The translations under genes and the position numbers were made by a program. Shown piece after piece: positions 11,216-23,097 of a stretch of DNA of 64,000 nucleotides (position 1 is the first letter of the stretch; every line of letters starts with the position of its first letter). A model generated the notes under the pieces. It saw only the letters and a program-made list of their open reading frames with translations, was not told the DNA's origin and did no database searches. Source of the stretch: Tubiluchus corallicola (lineage: Eukaryota > Priapulida > Priapulimorpha > Priapulimorphida > Tubiluchidae). Location of the stretch: assembly GCA_030141605.1 (NCBI GenBank), contig JAQGDQ010000094.1, positions 186,001-250,000 on the forward strand. The letters are read 5' to 3'.

Positions 11216-11589
11216 ATGGTTGTCGTACAGCAAAGTATATCAACAATCAAGGCCTTGGGCACCCAAAACGTCATGAATTCCGATAAACATCGCCTAAACG
11301 ACTTAATATCGAATCCGGGGAGTCGCTAGTGGCGCTAATGGCGGGCAATTCAAAATAAATTTACTCGCAGAGAAATTCATAAATATCTCAAGTTAGTACT
11401 GGTTATAAATTAACAAACTCTAAAATATTAACATATAAACGTCAGCCTAAAACATCGTATCTTGTATGAATGGCGCGAAATCGTTAACAAAGTAAACTTC
11501 GACACGCATCCCGCATTCGATTCCCGTACTGCTGCTGAGGCGAAGTTTCAAAACGTTAGCTTTCTTCGAATAACTAGGAAATGGATATT

Positions 11590-11995
11590 TTAGATGAAAT
11601 ATTTGTCGGACTACGTACAGTAAGCAAACTAGAAAAGAAGAAACTGCATCTGAAAAATCTGTGAACGACCTTGAACAATACAAGAGGCGTGACATGCTAG
11701 AAATTACAGGTATCCCCTTTATTGAGCTTGAATCTACTAATACCTTGTCGAAAGACTTCATGATGTCATTGGTATACACATAGCTCCTGAAGATATTGCT
11801 ACTGCGCATCGATTGCAAAGACAAGAACTGGTGGCGCACCAGTAAGTATAGTCAAATTCGTACGACGCGACATCTGAGACAAAGTATATGCAGCCAAGAA
11901 ACAAATCAACTCTGCTCATGACCTAGGGTGCTCAACAGCAAGCAAAATTTATATAAATAAAAACCTAACAAAGCAAAGTAGGTCACTACTATACC
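11590..11995 (+). pseudogene. LINE ORF1-like (nucleic-acid-binding) relic
   Basis: Three overlapping + frames together carry the hallmarks of a LINE ORF1 protein. There is a coiled-coil-like start, then DLEQYKRRDMLEITGIP, then APEDIATAHRLQR, then SIVKFVRRDI and YAAKKQIN, ending KIYINKNLTKQSRSLL. The order matches the RRM-like ORF1 of CR1/L2/Jockey-type LINEs. Frame changes near 11750 and 11830 and an in-frame TGA near 11877 show that it is dead. Frames on the opposite strand here are shadows. Confidence 0.6.
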
Positions 11996-12133
11996 ATGCA
12001 CGACAGTGACAAAACAGTTGTGATACGAATACGTATGGTCTCGATATGGTCGCATCTTTCTTAAGAAGTCAAACTCTGCTGATTCTGAAACAGTACCAAT
12101 TGACTTTCTTCAAGTTCTACTGTACTATGCTAT

Positions 12134-12229
12134 CTGAGTTGGCGAGTGGTCTCCCTTATGTAGCAACTGTCACATACATGGCAGGAAAATTTATAAACGA
12201 CATTGGAGAGGCCGTAGTAGTTTGGAATT
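12134..12229 (-). pseudogene. GIY-YIG endonuclease fragment, inverted copy
   Basis: On the minus strand this reads VVYKFSCHVCDSCYIRETTR, matching the start of the GIY-YIG domain found after the RT of Penelope-like elements. It is an inverted copy, about 85% identical by eye, of 12737-12831. The expected YIG is YIR here, one substitution away. Confidence 0.55.
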
Positions 12230-12285
12230 TCAAGGTGAGGTGGCTTAGATAGAAATTTGCCAATAATGGTCCGAGAGTACTACCC

Positions 12286-12840
12286 ATGGCAGTGCCATCT
12301 GAAACAAATAGCTTCGATTTCGGTACTCAGTTTTCTCCCACATTTTATCGTCGGTATGTTGATGTCACCTGCCTAGCGTTTTCTAATCCGAATCACGTAG
12401 AATCGTTTTTGCAACACATAAATTCTAATTCTGCGCTAAATTTCACTTGTGAGCGCGCCTCCAATAATATTTTAAACTTCATGAGTTTGGCTTCAGTTTT
12501 CACTCACTTAAGAAAATTATAAAGTAAAATGTTGATAAAAATTGTTGCTCAAATGACAGATCTACATTCATTGAGGCAAATTCCAAAACAGATGACGATA
12601 GGCGGTTTGTAAAGATGCCATACATCAATAATACCAGAGTGAAACATCTTAATCATATCTTTAGGAACACCTCTGTGCATCGTGTGTTTGTGAGTACCTG
12701 CAACTTGTATTAAGTGCTGCGTGAAAGAGAATCGACAATTCTAAATTACTGTGGCACCTCCAATGTCATTCATAAATTTACCTGCCATGGATGTGGCAGT
12801 TGCTACATAGGGAGGCCACTCGCCAACTCAGGCACCGTAG
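12286..12840 (+). pseudogene. Penelope-like element relic: RT palm plus GIY-YIG
   Basis: The frame 12286-12522 contains FYRRYVDVTCLAF, then VESFLQHINSNSALNFTCE and NNILNFM. This is the palm pattern of Penelope-like reverse transcriptases, in which YVDD is expected; here the second Asp is Val, so the active site is broken. Downstream fragments continue to CHGCGSCYIGRPL (about 12780-12820), the GIY-YIG start. Several stops separate the pieces. The element lies between LINE fragments on the same strand and has an inverted partial copy immediately to its left. Confidence 0.6.
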
Positions 12841-13027
12841 TGCTGAGCACAAGAGCTCAGTAAAGTGAAAAGTCATTTTCAATCTGACAAGTTAACACAA
12901 AATGGTAATGAGTACAATAACCCTAATATAAGTGAAATATTAAATCATTTTTAGTACCATAGGCAGCAATATGGCGTACCATACACTGAAGTAAAATTTG
13001 ATTTTTTTTTGAAAAACCCAGTAAATA

Positions 13028-13930
13028 GCACATTTTTGTGTACCCTATATTATATAAAGAAACGTATGCGGAAATTAACAACTTAAACATTAATAAATCT
13101 GCAGGTCCAGGGAATATTCCAATTTATTTTTACAAACTAGCTATCAGCATTATTGCACCATTCCTAACAAGACTTTACAATAAATCGACTACTGATGGCA
13201 TATTTCCCAACATTTTAAAACTAGCAAACATAATTCCATTTATAAGTCAGAATCACCTGAAAATTCCACTAACCATAGACCCATTTCTTTACTCTCACCT
13301 GTTGCACTCGTTTTTAACTTTAATGAATTATCGAATGCTAACTAGATCTAAAGGAATCAAATACCTCGGTTTGTTCATTAATGATAATTGACATGGTCAA
13401 CACAAATAAAACGGATAACCTACAAAATTAGCAAGATCAAGGATATAATTGTGAGTATAAGACACTACGTAAATACACATGTACTAATACACCATGCAAT
13501 GATTTATCCTTCACTGTGGGATTCTTGCTTGTGGCTCTGCGTCTTTACATACTTTAAAACCAATACAAAGCTGATGGCATTTTCTGGTAGTCGGGAACAT
13601 GCAACACCATACTACGTTAAATCGGGCTTCCTAAACCTAAATGATATCTACAAATTCGAGCTTGCAAAATTTGTATGCAAATTTAAGAGTAAATTACTAA
13701 CAAAATTGTTTTTAAATTACTGTACGCCAGCATGTGACATTCACAGTTACGACACTAGGTTTTCTACTAGTGGTTCTTTTTTCGAATGATTTAATACATC
13801 TAAGAGTCAAAGGTCATTAAAAAATCAGGGATCACTATTATGGAATACTAAGTATCAAGGATATCAAGTATTAAGGAATACTAAGTATCATGGAATACAG
13901 TATCAGTATTACTACCTGCTCATATAACTT
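13028..13930 (+). pseudogene. LINE reverse transcriptase relic (internally deleted)
   Basis: The first frame (about 13040-13390) has NINKSAGPGNIPIYFYKLA and IFPNILKLANIIP, the N-terminal RT block. It then jumps directly to KGIKYLGLFINDN, which normally follows the YADD motif, so the catalytic palm is deleted. A one-base frame change near 13391 is followed by TWSTQIKRITYKISK, HHAMIYPSL, SREHATPYYVKSG, DIYKFELAKF and IHSYDTR, the usual C-terminal block. Traces of a SQRSLKNQGSLLWN block run to about 13860. A CR1/L2/Jockey-type LINE. Confidence 0.7.
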
Positions 13931-15024
13931 CTTTACCTCTGCATTCATTAAGTGAAAAGTACGCTAAGGCACTTCTTGAAACTTACGTATAAATCAATTT
14001 TTATGTCTAATGCATGTACATTCTTGAAGTATTTTTTACTAAAAGAATATTAAAGATACAAACTCACCTTCTATAATGCTAGATATCCATTAATGTACAT
14101 GCTTCTGATATTACAGGCAACAGAGTCAGCAAAATGGACGTAATGATTTAGCATTGGCACAGAAACAATTGTGATGTATTTTTAATGAATTGCTTAACAG
14201 TACATAAATTCAAAAGTTAGCTATGCAATATGCATGCCTTATCAAACATACTTAATTTATTGCTTGCATGGTGTCAAACTTGCTTTGTCGCAATTACACT
14301 GGTTGCCCAATTTTGATTTGTTTTGCAAATAGCTTTGCTTTATTTTAATACTTATCAGCTTGATTGCTAATACCTAACAGACATTTGATCATTTGTTGTG
14401 CATTTATTTCCTTTTTGGTCTTTTCTTAGTATTGCTTGAAAACTTAAAATATTGTTTACTTGTTAAATCAGTTTGTGTTTGCTGTTATGATAATTTAATC
14501 TGGATCATAAATTTGTCATTTTTCAAAATTCAAAATTTTTGCTTAATGTATTGCAATAATCGGGCGAATTTGTTTTTCGTTTTCCTTTTTTCTTTTTTTT
14601 GTTATTCACATGTAAATTCATGGTCTCTTTACAGATATATTTTATAACTTCCATAAACCAAACAGTTGATAACTATTGCTTCTCTAAAGTTACTGATTTA
14701 AATTTCATTTCACATGTTTACCTAGGCATATCTGAAAATCTTGATTCCAGTTCAACTTTATTTAACGAATGTTGTTTTTTCCGAACATTTAACTATTCTC
14801 ATTTTTATCTGATTTTCTGTTTTGAACCGTTTATTACCTTTAATGTTTGACTTTATTTTCTTTAGGAAAGACTGGTTTTCGTATTTTTGTTTTTATATTC
14901 CTATTTCTGCATTTATGGATGTTTATGTATTTTTCATAGTTGCGTTCTTTTTGTCATTAGTGTCATTTTGTTTACTTGTATGTTTTATTGTTAAATGTAA
15001 ATTTATGGAGAAAAACAAATTACT
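13931..15024 (+). other. Probable LINE 3' untranslated region
   Basis: T-rich sequence with no coding signal, lying between the LINE RT relic and the TCTAA tail at 15025-15066. Long open frames here come from low stop-codon density in T-rich DNA. Assignment to the LINE is from position and the terminal microsatellite, not from homology. Confidence 0.4.
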
Positions 15025-15066
15025 TATCTAATCTAATCTAATCTAATCTAATCTAATCTAATCTAA
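15025..15066 (+). repeat. (TCTAA)n array
   Basis: About eight perfect TCTAA units. A short tandem array is a common 3' terminus of CR1/L2-type LINEs, which fits its place after the RT relic at 13.0-13.9 kb. Confidence 0.75.
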
Positions 15067-15099
15067 CAAATCTAATTCAACTCGAACAAAGTATATTTG

Positions 15100-15565
15100 T
15101 ACAAAGAATTTAATCCAGCTTTAATACACCATCCAATATACTGGAGTAGAGATGTCGAGCTAAGCTGGTGGAAAAAGATAGATTAGCGTACACACGCGCG
15201 CGCCTCTCAGCGCATAATCTTATGTTCGAAAGGGGGTGGTGGAGGAGAACATCCCGAGAATAACGGCTATGTACCTGTGACACAACTGGCATTCAGACAG
15301 AGGAACATATACAATATAAATGTTCGAAAATAGGCACCTAAAATACGCTTAATCAAACTGCTTAAGTTTTATTAATGTTACCACCTTGTGTGTTGCTAAC
15401 AAGCATGTAGATCTAACTAGTTTTGTAAAAAAATGTTTTACTTGCTTTCTGAAAAGTTCGTGTAGTTGTTATTTATAGAGCTGTCATCCTGCAACTGCTG
15501 TTATAATGTTATATAATTTCTTGTGACATGTCAATAAACTGTACTACTACTACTACTACTACTAC
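15100..15565 (+). repeat. Probable 3' end of another LINE with (ACT)n tail
   Basis: Non-coding stretch ending AATAAACTG followed by about eight ACT units (15542-15565). A poly(A)-like signal followed by a triplet array is the usual appearance of a 3'-truncated non-LTR element end on the + strand. No coding part was recognised. Confidence 0.4.
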
Positions 15566-15739
15566 CTAAAATAAAACAAATAAACTTGAATAGAATTTCT
15601 TTACGAATTTTGAAAAGAACAGAATCTGCCATCTTTCTATTGCAATTTAATAACCTTATCCGACAGAGTTTGAAATATTGTGAAATACTTTAATAATCTA
15701 TTATATTAACATTCTTGGTATATTTATATATCGAACGAA

Positions 15740-16270
15740 AGGGCTCGATCTAGTGTCGTCTCATTGGGGGTTTATTTTTCGAATCGGGCCCACCGCGAGG
15801 AGGGGGGGGGCAAAAAACCTCCAAAAATGGCCATTTTTCGGCCGTTTTTTGCAAAAGTTATACGGCTGAGATGTAGAGAACGGGAATGGGCCGAGGGTGG
15901 TGCTGGATATGGATAGATAGCCCGTTCAGCGATGGGTGTAGTAGGCATATTTAGAATTCGCGAGAGGACCACGGCGCCCCGCAACGGGCATTTTCCCGGA
16001 CCCAACTCGCGATTTTTTCGAAATTTTGATCAAACAGCCTGCAGGAAAAACTAGCGGCGCCTGGTGGGACTCTCGGAAGGAGATATATGGCTCATCAGAA
16101 AGAGGAAGAACAGGGCTACACGATGGTGTGGGCTATATGTTAGGACAGGTCCACCGAGAGGAGCACTGGCGAGTTAATTACATGTTCTATTTTCGGCAAT
16201 TTTCGCTTAGAAAACTGCTGACGCAATGCCATTGTTGTGACGTCATCCATTGTACTCTGCCTATAACTTT
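15740..16270. repeat. GC-rich island of foreign composition
   Basis: About 500 bases well above the GC content of the surroundings. It includes a GGGGGGGG run, the palindrome AAAAATGGCCATTTTT and many CG dinucleotides. Frames on both strands are open for 75-85 codons but look like compositional artefacts (Pro/Arg-rich). It may be a decayed repeat of different base composition or a CpG-type island. Confidence 0.35.
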
Positions 16271-19200
16271 AATTCAGTAAAGGCTGCTACAGGCTTTGCG
16301 ATAGATAAACAGACAAACAGTAGGCAGGATGTTACGGGCTTTGTGTTATAAATGAGGACTAGGTAGGATGTTCGCGTATTATTGATTACACGTGTATTTA
16401 TACGCAAAATCTTTTGCGGGGCCTTTGCTATTTTAGTATATTAAAGTTACTTCACTTCTTAAGACATCAGTCTTTATTATGGGTGTAAACACTGTAAGTT
16501 TGTTTACTTGTATTGTTGAATTCTACAGTACCTAAAATAGGTTATGCATGGCCCTATCTATCATTCCTGTTACGTTCTGAAACATTATATGTATTACGTT
16601 ACTAAGAATTACATTACGTAACATTATGTTATGTTATGTCATATTATTAAGTTGTAAATAAATAACTGCTACCGTGTACAAATACTTAATAAACCACTTT
16701 CGTCTACCTAAGCGCAATCGTATTCGTAACTTGAGGATTTCTTTCTTTCTTTCTGGGCGTTGTCAAATACAAAAAATTACCAGAAGCACTACCAGATCCC
16801 AACATCTGTATTGAACTTGCTCTGCCAGCAATGGCGAAGTAACCAGGACGGTGGGTTGTTCCATGTCCTGCCCAGTTGCGTCAGGTCCAAACACCAAAAC
16901 GATAACTTCTATTCCAAACAAAATCGATTATTAAAGATAATGATAGTAGTATTTCAATTTTATAATGCTACCAGCTGTCAACATGACAAATTTACTAAAT
17001 TTGACTAATATTGAAAATGTTGCTGACTGTGACTGAATGAATGATATTGCATTAAGCCGCATTTATATTATGCTACCAATAATAAATGTTACCTGGAATA
17101 ATCACTTTGATGTAAAAACTGTTTTAATTAATAGGTGAAAATTTGACGTACACATTAGTGGTATCCCAGAATAGGTTTCAATTTAATAGACTAATCATGA
17201 ACAAATCGATTTGCTCTGCTCTGTCATTGGCTGAACTTATCGATTCATGGTTTCTCAGCTCTATTTCATGTTAAATAAACAACAGAAGGTATTATTACTA
17301 GGCCTAGTTAAAATAAAGACCTTTTAATCAGAAGCGATCTCAGTTGTACCTTGTGCGTCATGTGCCACTGTCCTATTTTCAGTCTCATAACAGATAATTT
17401 CTTTATTTTACGGGCTTTTGCCCTAACGGGCCTCATCAGCTGAATAAGCTGCTATAATGCTATAAAGGCCATTCAACATTTTACTCATGTTAAAGATGGC
17501 AGGAGAGCTCTCTCATATTTTTCATCAGCATCAATTTTACATTTAAAAAAAATTATCACGTGCTTTTCTTCCACATCCACCATGAAAGAACAATTATAAA
17601 AAGTCTTCAACTTTATACAGATAACAGACAACCCATCTATTTTCAATTTTCATTTTACTCCTGCAGGTAGCAAGACCGACTGCCGCATTTTCAAGCAAAT
17701 ACCTCATGGTGCTAGTGAACGTCATTAATCATTGAAGACACTGGTCAAGCTGGAAACAAAAGGGTTGATAACTTTTCCAATGATTAAGCTATAAACCGAA
17801 ATGGCTAATAAGCTGACAACGATGATCATGATTAGGGTAATGGCTAATTACTGCTTCTACTATTGGTCTGGATGTAATTGGTTATGACAATAAAACTGAC
17901 AGCTATGGTGATGATAACGGTGACAAAGATGATGATGACGACGATGGCGATGCACGAGCTCTCTCTCCCTCTCGATCTCAATCACATTCTGCTAGTACTG
18001 AAGAACGTTAAATTGCATCTTTGTTCTTTGATAACGTGAGATATTCTTGACAAGCGTTTCACTATGCTGCTACCTGTATTGATCAATAATAAACTACAAG
18101 GATCTCTCGCACGACTAACTCAACTGCATGACACTGACAGCTAGAACAGTCACAGTGGGAAGGTAATAGAGGCAGAAGGCAAATCATCTGCACCTTCTAA
18201 ACCAGTTTCCAATCACGAGTGTGAGCGCTTTTCTAATGAGAAACGATCATAAGCCTTGAATCCATGATTTTCATCTGTTGAACTAACTGGATTTTTTTAG
18301 TGCACAGCGCAATACTGAGAAAGTGTGATACAATTACACTGGACGATTTCTGGATGAGCTTTAAACGTAAGTCAATATTAATTGAGACAACTTTCTGATG
18401 TTAGTACATAACCATTTTCCACGTAACGTGGAAATAATAAACTGCTATTGTTTTATGGGCTTAGCAAATGCATGATCATCAGACATATATTTTCAAATAA
18501 TTGGCCCAATTTGACAAACCTTGTAACAGACAGATGGTTGGTCCATCAGCATGTATACTGCATATCGAAGCACGCGTCTACGCAGGTAGTAACTCCAAGA
18601 TGACATCAGATCTAGTGTTATATGGTAATCAAAATGACGCCTTGAGTTGTCTCTTTTTGAGGTGTCGATGCAAAAGGTCATCAAAGGGTATTTTGTTCAA
18701 ATGTTAATGCAGTGTGGGAGCAAACATAAAGCCTCAAACATAGTATTAAAGAGCACTTAACGCTAGTTTTAATATACATGAATGGCTCAAAAATTCAAAT
18801 GAGATTGCAAAGGTCGGAGTAAGGCTGAAAATTCCAATATTATTAAAACGAGCGATTAAAGATCGAAGATAGTGCCCACAAGTCATGCTGTCAGTATATT
18901 ATATACAGCTGCTGAATGACTCAGGTATTAAGTTGCAATAATAAGAAGTCTGTAAATGATAATATGATTAACAAAAGTGCAATGGAAACGGGCATCTGTC
19001 ATAATAAAGTCATGTTTCAGTTCCAAACAAATGCCCCACTTAACTAACTGCTTATTTACTACTACTGCTACAAGCCCCATTTGTTTTTTCTTATCCTCGA
19101 TTGAGACATCTCGACAATTTAAAGAAGATCCAGCATGGATTTGCTATATTGTCAGGTGTCTAAAAGCCTTGTGCACTGTATGATTGAATGACATGTACCT

Positions 19201-20260
19201 GAGAAAAACAATAGCAAAATCACCAAACGGTAATTGGTAAACGAGAAAATGTTGAGAAAGCCGCTGCTTAATCTTAGCTTAAAGACGAAAGCTTTAAAGA
19301 ACGCAGTTTACACAGTGTAGTTATGTACAATGCAGTTTTTCATCAGTGGTGTAAGATAATTGATATAAAGTTTCTAAAGATTATATTTTTGTTGTGACTA
19401 AATAGCTGTCGAGTAAAACTTTACTGCCCAACCCTTTGAAAAATTACTTCAGGTTGTTCGTTTCAGTTAGTTAAGTTTCCATAAATCTCCTGGCTTCATT
19501 GAAAGCTCACCGCTGTGCGAGGTTTTTCCTCTAAACACGTGGAAAAATACCAAGTTTCTGTAATCAAAACAATTTTCTGGAAATTTATATACCATGTCAT
19601 ATGATTTTGCACATAAAGTGACAGCTAGACTGAAAAGTGAGGCTTTTAACTTTCCAGTTAAAGGTTAAAACTGCGACCAGGAACATCCTCTGTGCCTGCT
19701 CAAATTTAACCAGGCGACAACCTGCTAAGTAAGTCGATTCACATTTGTTCTGTCACCTTCTTCGTTATACACCAGGCCACATTCTTAGGGTTGATTTTGC
19801 AACTAGGTTAGAATTATGAATTGTGAATTAATGTTTTACATTTGCAGAGCTCAGCCAGTTTGTCGCCTAAGCAGAGAATATAAATGGGCCCTGACGCACC
19901 GTAGGCAGATCTTAGCTAACTTGCATCCTAAAATGACTTGCATTATCTAAAACGTTAAACGCTTTTCTAATATCGATGGTTTTAACTCCTTCTGGTAAAA
20001 ATCAAACCAATTGAAGAGCAGTCTGGGTATTCAGAGCAGTAGAACTAATAAGATTTGTTTACACAAGTAGATTTTGAAAAATGTTCATCATTTACTAATA
20101 AAGCAAAAATTTTAGACGGAATCATGGTCATTGTAATAAAATGAATTATGTTTTTATTCGCTAATAAACGGATATTATTTAAACGAAATATTTGGAGCAT
20201 CAAAATCTTTCTGAAATATTTTTCTGTTGTGTTTCATATAACATGTTTCTGAAAAGCTAG
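16271..20260. other. Intergenic, nothing supported
   Basis: No exon with both a splice context and coding composition. It contains a TTTC microsatellite (about 16737-16755), an ATTACGTAA/ATGTTATG-rich stretch (about 16590-16650), a GAT-rich tract (about 17905-17950) and the near-palindrome TTCCACGTAACGTGGAA (18417-18433). Confidence 0.5.
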
Positions 20261-20264
20261 CCAA

Positions 20265-20402
20265 TGGAGACATAGTCATGTAAACGCACGAAAGCAACAC
20301 TAAATTAGAAAGTCTGAAAAACCTTGCACTTCCAATGGGGCTCGAACCCAAGCCTTCAGCTTTCCAGACAGCTATGCTAACCAATATACTACGCAGATAT
20401 CA
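20265..20402 (-). repeat. tRNA-derived SINE, copy 1
   Basis: On the minus strand a tRNA-like head has an A box (TTGGTTAGCATAGC) and a near-perfect B box (GGGTTCGAGCCCC), about 35 bases apart. It is followed by a body with GACTTTCTAATTTAGTG and TGCTTTCGTGCG. Acceptor-stem pairing is missing, so it is not a functional tRNA gene. The body recurs in a second copy at about 20500-20630 on the same strand. Confidence 0.55.
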
Positions 20403-20499
20403 CTGACTTTTCAAACTTAGAAATTTACAATATTAGCCACTAGAGGTCTATCAATGAAGAACCACAGTCCAAAGCATCCAACGGTCCTATTGCATCAAG

Positions 20500-20630
20500 A
20501 AATAGTGCGAAGACAATCATATAAGCGGGCGAAAGCATTGCAAAATTAAAAAGTCCAAAAATTACTCCACCGGGACTCGAAGCTAAATCTTCAACATTAA
20601 CTGGGAACGATGTACCAATTTCCGTTTAAA
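20500..20630 (-). repeat. tRNA-derived SINE, copy 2
   Basis: The minus strand has a B-box-like GCTTCGAGTCCCGG followed by GGACTTTTTAATTTTGC and ATGCTTTCGCCCG, the same body order as the neighbouring copy at 20265-20402. The head is more decayed. Two copies in the same orientation within 370 bases suggest local duplication or repeated insertion. Confidence 0.5.
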
Positions 20631-23097
20631 CAGGCGTTTATGTAACATTACTGCAGTTGACAAGCACACGTCTTGACCACATATAGCTCACACCATATAG
20701 AGAAAACTAAGTTGAACTGTGCGCATGGTCACACGAGCTTTAAAACTCATTACTGTTGGCCACCCCTGTTAGAAAAGCGTGGTTTTGTTAGAAAGTGCTT
20801 GTAGAAGTTGCCAACTAATTGTCAGTTTTTACAGCATGTTTTTACCTCTGTCGCGAATATCAATATCGTACATCTCGCTGAGATGTTTGCAAGCACTGGA
20901 TATTACGTGTAAAACTGTTATCCAATTTAGTCTATGACTTTAGTTGAATGTTTTTTCATTCTTTGAGAATAATTTTGTAGTAAGTCTACAGCATGAAAAT
21001 TTACATCGTTCAAATTCAGCAAAACTACCTTTTGCAAACATGATGATACCCGAATATGTCTATACTTTTACTCATGATCAGTTTTGTCAATATTTTGGTT
21101 ATCATTAAATATGAATTATTAAATTATTTTTCACACATTTCTATTTTTCTCTCACATAAGCATGCAGAAGTGCAATCTAACCCCTTCGTGTGTCCCACTT
21201 TTACACGTGTTACATTAGCGTGGAGCACACTTTAACCTTCGCACCGACATAAAGTAAGTTTAGTCAGTCCTGTGGTACAGATTCTTCGTTAATCAGTACT
21301 GAAACTAAACCACGGACTATCATAATCCAGTCGTACCCATTTGAGGTACAAATGTTAGGTATTGCAAAGAAGAACTGCTTTCCATAACTCACAATGATAG
21401 TTTGCCCGTTTTATATTCTGAACAAAATTGTCTTGATAAGCTTTCATTCCATTTGCAATGTTCACATTAATTTTTAAAGTTTTCAGTTGTTGTCTGCGAA
21501 TAAAATTAACTAGGCTGAAGTCAAGATTAAGTTTGTACCTTTGGCGCATTTTGTAAGCCGATCCTTAGAAATACTAACCTACTGCATGTGGGAAAGCTCA
21601 ATATACTTTTTCTTACACCATATACATGTGTATACAGGTCTCCAGAATGGTATCCAAATTTTTCTAATACAGATGGTCTACAGAACGACCTTTTGTCCAG
21701 TGCTGTCCCTATACTACTAGCAAAACCTACATTTTCCAGAACAAAACTCGTGTTTTACTCAGAAACGCAGGGTATTTCTAATTATTAGACAGTTCTGAAC
21801 AGCCCTGTATACGCTATAGACTTGCTGAAGCTGCCTAGCTACAGCTAAAAGCTGGCAACAGATGATTATTTCTATACATGAATATTATGAATTAGTTGTA
21901 AAGCTTTGGCTTAATTATCTCAGCCGGAGTGAAGTACATTCTCATGGTTAACTTCACTCAAGGATTATCACATCTAATGCTGATTACCCTCAACCATAAT
22001 TGCATGGGCACAGCAACGCTTCTTGTATGGAGAGAATAGAAAACTGTATATAAACCAAACTGGTGCAGACGGCGTACACAATAATGTTACTGATAGGCAT
22101 AACAAATAACACCTTTATCCGTAAACGTTGCAAGAATTTATCGGCCATTAAAGTTAATTGGTAACTTTAAAACTTTTGACAGAAGCTCCAATTTGTTTAA
22201 TGTGAAAGTCATTAAAACAATACAAATTAAAATTAATAAAATGGAAAAATATAAATCGCAGTATGAAAAACTGAAACAAAAACAAATGTACAGATATTTG
22301 GAAATTAATTGTAACATAAAAGATGTCGTCTATTTCATCTTTGGTTCTTGCTATGCATACAGTATCATCAGCGTATTGCAGGTCTATGGTGGTAAGCGAT
22401 TTCGTTTGATTAGCATAATTGTGTTCTAACTCTGTTTCCGACAGCAGTTTCTCTTAATCCAAATTTGTGCAATTGCTGTAAAAGTTCTTTTCTGGGCAAA
22501 CATTTTCTGTCCATTAATTCCTTAGCAAGATAGAAAGTGAAGAGAACGTCAGTCTTCTCGATCCTTTGTTGGTGCAAAATAAAGTATCAGTTTGCCTTCA
22601 CATCTAACTAATTAAAAGATGTTCCAATAATATTTATATCATTATACGAACTGATAACAAATCTTAACGCACAGGAAATATGACAATTGCTGTAGTAATG
22701 CAAAAATATAGTTCACCTTAGCAATTATATAATAATAACTGTAAGCAGAAATCGTTAAATGCTCTTTGCATGATCTCGCTACCAATTTTGGGGGATTTTT
22801 TGCACAAGCCGTCCGAAATTTGATCTAAAACTGCCCGTAAACTAGGAGAACATATTGCGATTATCATAAGAATTGCATTCTACACTCGGCATTCAAGTTA
22901 CTATTGGGCTGCCTGCCATAAACTAACTGATTATAAGGGCCTTCTATGTCATTTTCTTCATTTCAAATGTTTGAACAAGTGGCTTTATCACACTTGCATG
23001 ATGGTATACAACAAAATCCTGCTAGTTTCCAACAGCATTTACCGTTGCAGCGTTTTTGTAGATGCAAATAACTACTTCCGGTATAATATCAGTAGCT
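20631..23097. other. Intergenic, nothing supported
   Basis: AT-rich, with short open frames lacking splice context, leader peptides or recognisable motifs. No tandem array of note. Confidence 0.5.

Noticed and set aside
11447-11839. 130-codon minus-strand frame
   Set aside because: It is the antisense of a recognisable LINE ORF1 relic on the + strand.
14393-15031. Three consecutive hydrophobic 70-85 codon frames
   Set aside because: T-rich 3' UTR of a LINE gives Phe/Leu/Cys-rich chance frames; they overlap each other and have no leader or splice logic.
17840-18013. Acidic frame with a run of Asp followed by SPSRSQSHSAS
   Set aside because: Driven by a GAT-rich tract, with no start codon and only a weak acceptor; a coding role cannot be supported.
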